From contig JAFDIX010000276.1 in the NCBI GenBank assembly GCA_019307805.1, forward strand, positions 1 to 5,011: a DNA stretch of 5,011 nt, written 5' to 3'. The notes beneath the pieces are model-generated. The model was not told the DNA's origin, did no database searches, and was given only the letters and a program-made list of their open reading frames with translations. This DNA comes from Deltaproteobacteria bacterium (GTDB lineage Bacteria; Desulfobacterota; DSM-4660; Desulfatiglandales; HGW-15). Position numbers and translations under genes: made by a program. Shown here one piece after another: positions 1-5,011 of this stretch (the stretch's first letter is position 1; each line of letters begins with the position of its first letter).

Positions 1-1484
1 CCCCGGCAGGCCTCCTCATCGGCCAGGACCGATATGATGGGCTCCACCTCCACGGATCCTTTGGAGAGGGGGATGGATGCCCGGGATGCCGCGCCCAGGC
101 CCTGGGCCACCACTTCTCTGATATTGGCCGGAAATCGGGCGCTTCCACAGAGGTAGATACCGTCGGTGGCAAAATCCAGGGGCTTCAGTTTGACGTGTCC
201 CTCCAGGAAGAAACCGTTTTCATCCACCGGAACCCGAAGAAGCCGGGATGTGACGGCCACATCTTCATGGGCAACCAGTGGGGTGGAGAGGACCACCAGG
301 TCTGCGGACAGATCTATTTCCCGGCCCAGCAGGGCATGGTACACCCGCACCTGGTCCGTCTCCACCTGGGGCGGGTTTTCCGGGTCATAATTGATATAGC
401 GAATTCCCTTTGCCTTGGAATCCCGAAACATTTCCTCGTTTTCCACCCCATACATCTGCATATCCCGGTAGAGGATGGAGACCCTTGCCTCGGGATTACT
501 TTCCCTTATCAGCATGCCGTTCTTGACCGCGGTTTGGCAGCAGATTCGTGAGCAGTAGGGTCTTTCTTCGTTCCGGCTTCCCACGCACTGGATCATGACC
601 ACGTTTTTAATTGCAGGATCCAGTCCCTTCTTGAGCATTTCTTCAAGGTCAAGCTGGGTGATGACGCGTTTCCCGTCATAGCCGTAAAGGCCCTCCGGGA
701 CAAAACTGCGACCCCCGGTCCCCACGATGATGACACCAAAATTGATATTCTTGGCACCCGTCTCGGTCTCCACATCCACCTGGTACTTACCGATAAAGCC
801 CTGGACACTGGTGATACGGGCCTTGGTAAAGAGGGTGATATTAGGATGGTTCGATATTGCCTTGATCTTTTCCTCTGCCAGGGGCAAGGCATCCTGCATG
901 GTGGGACCCAGCTTGTGCACCCGGTTCAGGAGGCCCCCAAGGCGTTCCTCCTTCTCCACCAGGACGACCTCAAAGCCGCGGTTTCCAAGGGCAAGGGCGG
1001 CCGTCATTCCGGCCATGCCGCCGCCTATGACCAGGGCCCGGGCCTGGACCTCGGAGATGATGGCCTGCTGGGGCGTCAACAGGGCGGCCTTGGCCACGCC
1101 CATGCGAATGAGATCCTTGGCCTTGGTAGTGGCGCTATCCTGTTCCTGCATGTGGACCCAGGAACACTGGTCCCGAATATTGACCATCTCAAAGAGGTAG
1201 GGGTTCAGTCCCGCCTCGGAGCAGGAGCTTCGAAAAAGGGGTTCGTGGGTCCTGGGGGTGCATGATGCGACCACCACGCGGTTGAGATTCTGCTTTTCGA
1301 TTCCCGCCTTGATCTCGTTGATACCGCTCTCTGAGCAGGTATAGAGGTTCCTCTGTACATAGGTGACCCGGGGCAGGGTTTCTGCAAAATCGGCCAGGGC
1401 CTCCATGTCCAGGTATCCGGCAATGTTGGAACCGCAATGGCATATGAAAACCCCGATTCTGATATCATCATTCTTTTCAGGCAA
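1..1484 (-). CDS. hdrA: HdrA-type FAD/iron-sulfur protein, second paralogue (3' end outside window)
   Basis: Heterodisulfide reductase subunit A-like flavoprotein, probably the cytoplasmic flavin subunit of an Hdr/MvhD electron-transfer complex. In the window 494 codons are readable. Residues 10-145 form the HdrA N-terminal domain (GVFICHCG, ASCTPRTHE, GLNPYLFEMVNIRDQ), with Cys15, 17, 50, 75, 88 and 107, some of which should bind a [4Fe-4S] cluster. An FAD-binding Rossmann motif, VIGGGMAG, lies at about 152-159. A second cluster motif is CVGSR (Cys300) with Cys311, Cys315 and Cys316. A second dinucleotide-type strand ends in GIYLCGSARFP (442-452). The last codons, DEEACR, look like the first Cys of a C-terminal ferredoxin domain. 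Unlike its neighbour it has no Cys or Sec in the segment after GG (183-216) and no internal ferredoxin. The start is TTG at 1484: AAGGAG (1497-1492) lies 7 nt upstream and the reading frame begins just before the conserved N terminus; no ATG lies in frame there. It overlaps the upstream gene's stop, implying translational coupling. Family assignment is firm; the exact start is likely but not certain. Confidence 0.9.
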   Translation of the reverse strand, partial: MPEKNDDIRIGVFICHCGSNIAGYLDMEALADFAETLPRVTYVQRNLYTCSESGINEIKAGIEKQNLNRVVVASCTPRTHEPLFRSSCSEAGLNPYLFEMVNIRDQCSWVHMQEQDSATTKAKDLIRMGVAKAALLTPQQAIISEVQARALVIGGGMAGMTAALALGNRGFEVVLVEKEERLGGLLNRVHKLGPTMQDALPLAEEKIKAISNHPNITLFTKARITSVQGFIGKYQVDVETETGAKNINFGVIIVGTGGRSFVPEGLYGYDGKRVITQLDLEEMLKKGLDPAIKNVVMIQCVGSRNEERPYCSRICCQTAVKNGMLIRESNPEARVSILYRDMQMYGVENEEMFRDSKAKGIRYINYDPENPPQVETDQVRVYHALLGREIDLSADLVVLSTPLVAHEDVAVTSRLLRVPVDENGFFLEGHVKLKPLDFATDGIYLCGSARFPANIREVVAQGLGAASRASIPLSKGSVEVEPIISVLADEEACR

Positions 1485-3021
1485 CGGCTTTCTCCTTGTT
1501 GGACGGCAATACAAAGACCACTTCTGCGGCCCGCTGTGCGGCGCTGGAGGCCTGGGCTACGGATTCCGGTACGTCCATGGGCGCCCCGGCACAGCCGCAC
1601 ACGAAGATGCCCGGAACGGTCGTATCCACCGGTGCGGTGGGAGTGGTTTTGATGAAGTCATAGGCATCCAGTTCCACACCCAGGATGGCGGCCAGGGCCT
1701 TGACACCCCTGGTGGGGGCACATGCCGTGGCCAGGATCACCATATCGAATTCCTGGTCCTTGACCTTCCGCTCATGGGTGTCTTCATAGGTCACCACGGG
1801 ATTGTGGTTTTCCCCTTCCGTGATTTCCGCAACGCGACCACGGACATAGGTGATGTTCGAATGGTTGCCTCCCCGTATCTTGTATTCCTCAAACCCTTTG
1901 CCGACGGCACGAATATCCATTCCGAAAATAGCAGAGGTGGTCTCGGGCCCATGCTCATGGGCGATGATGGCCTCTTTGATAGAGTGCATGCAGCAATAGC
2001 CTGAGCAGAAGGGATAGAACCGGAAGTCCCGTGATCCGACACACTGGATAAAGGCAAGTCGCTTGGCCACCTTGAAGGTCTCGGCCTTTTTCTTGAGGGC
2101 CTCCAGGGGTTCCATGATTTTTTGATGGGCCTCAAACTTATCGGCCCATTTTTTTCGGTCCTCGTCGCCATCGAAATCTCCGGCCTGGTATTTTTCATAG
2201 AAGGCGGGAGACGTTTCTTCATGTTTTTCTTCAAATTTGTTGATGACCCGCTGGGATTTTTTGGCCTTCTTTTCAAGGCCCTCGATCTCCGCTTCTATTG
2301 CGCGATCCGAAGGCCGATCCAGGTGGCCTTCCGTAGGTCCGCTGGCGCTCAGGAGCCTTTCGAACTCAATGGCCGTCACCACGTTGGGGATTTCCCGATA
2401 ACGGTATTCAGGAATGAGTGACGGGTCAAAGATGTCATAACCCCCGGCCATGACAATGGCCCCCACATCCAGTTCCAACATCCGGTCTTCCTGGTCAAAA
2501 TTGATGGCGTCGGCCTCGCATGTCTTGGCACAGATTCCGCATTTTTTTCCCTTTAACTGACGGCAATACTCCGGGTCAATGGTGTGGGTAGAGGGAATTC
2601 CCTGGGCAAAGTAACTGTAGATGGCCCTTCGGGTTCCCAGACCCTCGTTAAAGGCGTCCGCCACGGCGGTGGGGCATTTCTCGGCGCAGGCGCCACAGCC
2701 CGTGCACTTATCCTCATCTACATAACGTGCCTTTCTGCGCACCGTGACCTTGAAATTCCCCGCCTCACCCTCGACCTCTTCCACCTGACTGTAGGCGAGA
2801 AGCGTAATGTTGGGATGCCGACCGACATCCAGCATCTTCGGCGAGAGTATTCAGATGGCGCAGTCGTTGGTGGGAAAGGTCTTGTCCAGCTGGGCCATCT
2901 TTCCGCCAATGCTGGGAAGTTTTTCCACCAAATGCACCTTGAGACCCATGTCGCCAAGGTCCAGGGCTGTCTGGATCCCGGCGATGCCTCCTCCAATAAC
3001 AAGCACGTCTTGATTACTCAC
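1477..3021 (-). CDS. hdrA: HdrA-type FAD/ferredoxin subunit, selenoprotein (Sec57)
   Basis: Heterodisulfide reductase subunit A-like flavoprotein of 514 residues if TGA at 2853-2851 (codon 57) is read as selenocysteine. The frame is open on both sides of that TGA. It runs through the FAD motif VIGGGIAG (8-15), GGKMAQLDKTFPTNDCAI, the TGA, then ILSPKM. The TGA sits exactly where the HdrA family has its conserved Cys (DCA-x-C-x-L-x-PK), and HdrA selenoproteins are known from methanogens and delta-proteobacteria. Two [4Fe-4S] motifs follow: Cys106/109/112/116 (CX2CX2CX3C) and Cys153/161/164/168 (CX7CX2CX3C). Next come a charged helical insert (about 240-318), CVGSRD (Cys327) with Cys339/343/344, and the FAD-side motif TVPGIFVCGCAGAP (about 468-481). 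It lacks the N-terminal domain and C-terminal ferredoxin of long HdrA proteins. The GTG start at 3021 has AAGGAG 7 nt upstream and places the Rossmann motif at residue 8. An ATG at 2835 would delete the FAD motif. A sequencing error or true nonsense codon is the alternative, judged unlikely. Confidence 0.93.
1492..1497 (-). promoter_or_regulatory. Shine-Dalgarno deciding the TTG start of the second hdrA
   Basis: AAGGAG, placed inside the last codons of the upstream hdrA, lies 7 nt before TTG at 1484. No ATG or GTG in this frame is close to the conserved N terminus, so TTG is the best start. Confidence 0.75.
2814..2836 (-). promoter_or_regulatory. Candidate SECIS hairpin of the selenoprotein hdrA
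   Basis: Starting 14 nt after the in-frame UGA, GATGCTGG can pair with TCGGCATC: 8 bp including two G-U pairs, with a 7-nt loop AUGUCGG. If the top G-U pair is open, the loop starts with G, as bacterial SECIS loops usually do. The spacing from UGA to loop (22 nt) is the same as in the mvhD candidate. It covers the codons for MLDVGRHP. The pairing is read by eye; function is inferred. Confidence 0.6.
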
Positions 3022-3028
3022 ACCTAAT

Positions 3029-3034
3029 CTCCTT
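3029..3034 (-). promoter_or_regulatory. Shine-Dalgarno deciding the GTG start of hdrA
   Basis: AAGGAG lies 7 nt before the GTG at 3021. It is the main reason to choose this start over the ATG at 2835, which lies downstream of the recoded TGA and would leave the flavin-binding motif untranslated. Confidence 0.85.
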
Positions 3035-3045
3035 CATTGACTGAT

Positions 3046-3073
3046 CGTTAATAGTTATTCGTTAATGGTTATT
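3046..3073. repeat. 14-bp tandem duplication (4 heptamers), opposite in sense to the larger array
   Basis: CGTTAATAGTTATT is followed directly by CGTTAATGGTTATT, a 14-bp unit repeated with one mismatch, itself two 7-bp parts. In content it resembles the complement of the 3082-3158 array (GTTACTCG-like). Its last six bases, GTTATT, form a 6-bp inverted repeat with AATAAC at 3077-3082 around GGA. The two arrays therefore face each other and could fold imperfectly in RNA. Confidence 0.75.
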
Positions 3074-3081
3074 GGAAATAA

Positions 3082-3158
3082 CGAGCGACAAGTAACGAGT
3101 AACAAGTAACGAGTAACGAGTGACAAGTAACAAGTAACGAGTGACGAGTAACGAGTAA
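3082..3158. repeat. 7-bp tandem repeat array, 11 units
   Basis: Eleven head-to-tail heptamers that fit CRAGYRA on the plus strand (CAAGTAA, CGAGTAA, CGAGTGA and one CGAGCGA), with no unit of another length. It lies in the spacer between the HdrD-like gene and hdrA, starting 8 nt past the stop at 3167 in the direction of transcription. The units are near-identical and not codon-constrained, so recent slippage or an element-like origin is likely. Since it is inside the operon it will be transcribed as UUACUYG units. Function unknown. Confidence 0.9.
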
Positions 3159-3166
3159 TAACTCCT

Positions 3167-4288
3167 TTACAATACTATCTGTTCGGCCAGCAGATCATAG
3201 AGATCCTTGATTTCAATATCCAGATCAAAGGCGGACTTGGCACACCGGAAGTGGATCTGGCACTTGGGGCAGGCAGTCACAAGGGTCCCGGCCCCGGTGT
3301 TTCCGGCCTCGGTCAGCCGCTCCATCTGGATTTCCTTGGAACAACTGGAGCAATTCATCCATCCGCTGGTTCCACAACAGACCCCGTTTTCCCTGGAGCG
3401 GGGCATTTCCACCAGTTCCAGGCCGGGAAGGGCCTTGATGAGCTCCCGGGGTGCATCAAAGATTCCTGCCAGACGTCCCAGCCTGCAGGGGTCGTGGTAG
3501 GTGACCTTTCCCTGGGATTCCTGAAGCTGCAGGGTCCCGTCCTTGATTTTTTCGGACAGGAGGTCAAGGATGTGAACGGGTTCAAACCCGAGGTCCCCGA
3601 AGTGCCGGGGATACATGTTTTTAAAGGTGTGATATCCTTCGGGGCAGGTGAACACCACCTGCTTGGCCCCTGAGGATCGAATCACATCCAGGTTCCTCTG
3701 GGCCAAACGTTTGAACTTGTCTTCATCCCCGTTCCATAGGGCGTCATGCCCGCAGCACCTCTCCTCATTGCTCACCACCGGTTCCACACCACATGCATTG
3801 AGGATGCTGAGGACATTCCGGGCATTGTCTAAAGAGCCGGCATCGATATCCCGAAAGATCACATCAAAGTAGGGCCTGCACCCCACGAAGTAGAAGATGT
3901 CCCCACTCTCAGAGGTTTTGAGGTCACCGACCCAGGCGGTCCGGTCCTGTTGAATATCCTGTGTCTGTATGGACATGATGGTCTGAAGCATACCGTTGTG
4001 GGCGGGGGTGCCGTCGAAACCCCGGGTATGGGCCTCATCGCGCATCAGGCGGATGAATTCGGGGAAGTCGATATTTGCAGGACACCGGACACTACACTGC
4101 GCGCAGGTCAGGCAACTCCAGATGGTCTCATCAGATGGTTCTTCCAGTTCGTAAAGAGATCTTTCTATGATCTGTCTGGGTGAGAAATCCGGGAAGATCT
4201 TTGCCACGGGGCAGCTTCCGGTGCACACCCCGCAGTCAAGACAGTAGTAGGTCTTTGTTATGTCTACCAGTTCAGCGATTGCAGTCAT
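3167..4288 (-). CDS. HdrD-like iron-sulfur protein (HdrC-HdrB fusion, two CCG domains)
   Basis: Iron-sulfur protein of 373 residues resembling HdrC fused to HdrB, the layout of methanogen HdrD and of many bacterial Hdr-like proteins. Residues 12-75 form a two-cluster ferredoxin part: Cys16/19/22/26 (CLDCGVCTGSCP) and Cys59/62/65/69 (CLTCAQCSVRCP). Two CCG domains follow, which in HdrB bind noncubane [4Fe-4S] clusters. Domain 1 has Cys137, Cys178-Cys179 (ERCCGHD) and Cys215 (CPEGYHTF). Domain 2 has Cys268 (HDPCRLGR), Cys304-Cys305 (GVCCGTSG) and Cys340/343 (CPKCQIHF). Domain 1 has Gly218 where the usual CXXC has its second Cys, so its cluster may be altered or absent; domain 2 is complete. Cys313 and Cys316 (NCSSC) are extra. 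There is no membrane segment or signal peptide, so it is probably cytoplasmic, taking electrons from HdrA and passing them to a disulfide or other acceptor not shown here. The ATG start at 4288 has GAGG 7 nt upstream. It lies 79 nt after mvhD. The substrate cannot be read from sequence; glycolate oxidase/GlpC-type relatives share the CCG fold. Confidence 0.92.
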   Translation of the reverse strand: MTAIAELVDITKTYYCLDCGVCTGSCPVAKIFPDFSPRQIIERSLYELEEPSDETIWSCLTCAQCSVRCPANIDFPEFIRLMRDEAHTRGFDGTPAHNGMLQTIMSIQTQDIQQDRTAWVGDLKTSESGDIFYFVGCRPYFDVIFRDIDAGSLDNARNVLSILNACGVEPVVSNEERCCGHDALWNGDEDKFKRLAQRNLDVIRSSGAKQVVFTCPEGYHTFKNMYPRHFGDLGFEPVHILDLLSEKIKDGTLQLQESQGKVTYHDPCRLGRLAGIFDAPRELIKALPGLELVEMPRSRENGVCCGTSGWMNCSSCSKEIQMERLTEAGNTGAGTLVTACPKCQIHFRCAKSAFDLDIEIKDLYDLLAEQIVL

Positions 4289-4367
4289 GCCGTTGCCTCA
4301 GTTAGATTTTGTATGTCGTTTGTTGTTCACCCTGTGTCGAACCCATCAGATGCGGTCGGGCCGGTCA

Positions 4368-4787
4368 TCAGGCCGCCTGAACCAGGGATGAGGGCCCGAG
4401 GTCCTGAATCTGCCGGGTAAAATCCCGGGCAACTTCCGCAAACCGGGTACCCTCTGCAGAGGATATCCATTCAAGTCTCAACCTTGCCGAATCTATGCCC
4501 AGGACCGCTATGAGTTCCTGGGTCATGTTGAACATTTTCTCCGCCTTTACATTACCATCCAGGTAATGACAGTCGCCGATGTGTCACCCGGCCACAAGGA
4601 CGCCATCGGCGCCCAGCTGAAAGGCCTTGAGGATGAAATTGGGATTGATGCGGCCTGAACACATCACTCGAATGACCCGCATATTGGGCGGATACTGGAA
4701 GCGACTGACCCCTGCGAGGTCAGCAGCCGAGTAGGCGCACCAGTTGCAGGCAAAGGTAATGATTTTGGGATTAAAATCTTCTGCCAT
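4368..4787 (-). CDS. mvhD: MvhD/FrhD-type [2Fe-2S] subunit, selenoprotein (Sec68)
   Basis: Delta subunit of the methyl-viologen-reducing hydrogenase family (MvhD/FrhD), a small cytoplasmic [2Fe-2S] protein that carries electrons between a donor enzyme and HdrA. It is 139 residues long, usual for the family, when TGA at 4586-4584 is read as selenocysteine. Before the TGA: ITFACNWCAYSAADLAG (Cys14, Cys17), MRVIRVMCSGR (Cys43) and GADGVLVAG. After it, in the same frame: HIGDCHYLDGN (Cys73), AEKMFNMTQELIAVLGI, RLRLEWISSAEGTRFAE and a final LVQAA. The family motif is GCHxGDCHY, so the TGA replaces its first Cys. VhuD of methanogens and BamF of benzoyl-CoA-degrading Geobacter are, to my knowledge, related selenoproteins. 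A conventional call would stop at residue 67 and lose half of the domain. The ATG start at 4787 has TAGGAG 7 nt upstream. First gene of the operon in this window; no hydrogenase gene is seen. Termination is at two consecutive TGA codons (4370-4365). Confidence 0.93.
4550..4568 (-). promoter_or_regulatory. Candidate SECIS hairpin of mvhD
   Basis: Perfect 7-bp inverted repeat in the mRNA, CATTACC and GGTAATG, around a 5-nt loop UGGAU. It begins 15 nt after the in-frame UGA; the loop begins 22 nt after it. Bacterial SECIS elements are short hairpins inside the coding region just after the UGA, with a G near the start of the apical loop, and this fits. It lies within the codons for HYLDGNV. The stem is seen directly; its role in SelB binding is inferred. 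Confidence 0.7.
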
Positions 4788-4794
4788 CTACAGA

Positions 4795-4800
4795 CTCCTA
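4795..4800 (-). promoter_or_regulatory. Shine-Dalgarno of mvhD
   Basis: TAGGAG lies 7 nt before the ATG at 4787, supporting that start. The HdrD-like gene has the weaker GAGG (4299-4296) at the same 7-nt spacing. Confidence 0.8.
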
Positions 4801-4899
4801 AAAAATGAATCACGAATCCGGCGTCGCCCGAAGGCTATGCCGCGACAAGAGCACGAAAAAGAGAAAGCACGAAAAACACCCCCAAGGGGGAAGTTATTA

Positions 4900-4955
4900 G
4901 GTAAAAGGTAGAAGGCTGAAGGGCGAAAAGACTAAAGCTGAAAGCTCAAGGCTTA
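4900..4955. repeat. Degenerate 7-nt periodic repeat upstream of mvhD
   Basis: On the plus strand the sequence reads as eight diverged heptamers: GGTAAAA, GGTAGAA, GGCTGAA, GGGCGAA, AAGACTA, AAGCTGA, AAGCTCA, AGGCTTA. The period equals that of the array at 3082-3158 but the unit differs. No ORF fits. It lies between the candidate promoter and mvhD, so it would be in the leader. Confidence 0.6.
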
Positions 4956-4972
4956 AAGAAAAAAACTGAGCT

Positions 4973-5001
4973 CTAATATTGATGGTTTCGTAAAAAGTCA
5001 A
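4973..5001 (-). promoter_or_regulatory. Candidate sigma-70-type promoter for the operon
   Basis: On the minus strand TTGACT (5001-4996) and TATTAG (4978-4973) are separated by 17 nt, matching the -35 and -10 consensus at 5 of 6 and 4 of 6 positions. It points toward mvhD and would give a leader of about 180 nt. The region is AT-rich and repeat-like, so a chance match is possible. Confidence 0.35.
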
Positions 5002-5011
5002 AAAACATCAT

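Larger units (their letters stand above)
4788..5011. other. Gene-free region upstream of the operon
   Basis: This region contains no coding frame that I can support. Besides the candidate promoter, heptamer tract and ribosome binding site, it has AGCACGAAAAA twice (4850-4860 and 4866-4876), an inverted repeat CCCCC-AA-GGGGG (4879-4890) and, at the right edge, an AT-rich segment (4978-5011) with TGATG and CATCA near its ends. It is purine-rich on the plus strand, unlike the coding part. Confidence 0.6.

Noticed and set aside
1205..1600. Minus-strand ORFs of 131 and 84 aa at the hdrA/hdrA junction
   Set aside because: Shadow frames; the frame from TTG 1484 gives the conserved HdrA N-terminal domain.
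727..2004. Long plus-strand ORFs (up to 213 aa) opposite the hdrA genes
   Set aside because: Antisense frames of GC-rich coding sequence, with low-complexity translations and no recognisable domain.
2718..3002. Minus-strand ORF of 94 aa overlapping the 5' part of hdrA
   Set aside because: Other frame of hdrA; its translation has no family motif, while the frame from 3021 gives the FAD motif and runs through the recoded TGA.
2122..3027. Plus-strand ORFs opposite hdrA
   Set aside because: Mirror of the Lys/Glu-rich insert and the ferredoxin region; no independent coding support.
3082..3158. CRISPR array
   Set aside because: Units of 7 bp abut with no spacers.
1477..4787. QmoABC complex
   Set aside because: No membrane subunit, and MvhD is a separate protein and not the C terminus of a QmoB-like protein.
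4584..4787. mvhD as a truncated pseudogene
   Set aside because: The frame after the TGA is fully conserved MvhD of normal total length, with a hairpin just downstream, so recoding explains it better than decay.
4879..4890. Rho-independent terminator from CCCCCAAGGGGG
   Set aside because: The stem would leave only a 2-4 nt loop and no T-run follows on either strand close enough; it also lies upstream of the operon's first gene.

Overview
The window carries a single minus-strand operon of heterodisulfide-reductase (Hdr)-type electron-transfer genes. It fits an anaerobic bacterium, most likely a Desulfobacterota sulfate reducer or syntroph (Desulfobacterales-like). The grounds are the Hdr/MvhD gene types, two in-frame UGA codons that look like selenocysteine codons, and heptamer-type intergenic repeats of a kind I associate with that group. 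The taxonomic call is inference; the genes are directly readable.

Layout in transcription order (right to left). Positions 4788-5011 hold no gene: a candidate promoter, degenerate 7-nt repeats and the first ribosome binding site. Positions 4787-4368 encode an MvhD/FrhD-type [2Fe-2S] protein of 139 residues, read through an in-frame TGA at codon 68. Positions 4288-3167 encode a 373-residue HdrD-like protein (HdrC ferredoxin part fused to HdrB CCG part). Positions 3166-3022 are a spacer with a 7-bp tandem array of 11 units and a shorter oppositely oriented array. Positions 3021-1477 encode a 514-residue HdrA-type flavoprotein starting at GTG, with a second in-frame TGA at codon 57 in the conserved NDCA-x-C motif. 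Positions 1484-1 encode a second HdrA paralogue with a TTG start that overlaps the previous gene by 8 nt; it runs off the left edge at about its C-terminal ferredoxin motif. All four genes have a purine-rich Shine-Dalgarno exactly 7 nt from the start.

Plausible joint role: MvhD brings electrons from an unseen donor (hydrogenase, formate dehydrogenase or other) to the HdrA flavin subunits, which split them between ferredoxin and the HdrD-like CCG subunit, as in flavin-based electron bifurcation. The donor and acceptor are not in the window. A conventional gene caller would break both selenoprotein genes: mvhD would be cut to 67 residues, and hdrA would be started at 2835, losing its FAD-binding N terminus. 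The most notable points are two selenoproteins in one operon, each with a hairpin suitably placed to be a SECIS element, and the division of conserved HdrA parts between two paralogues.
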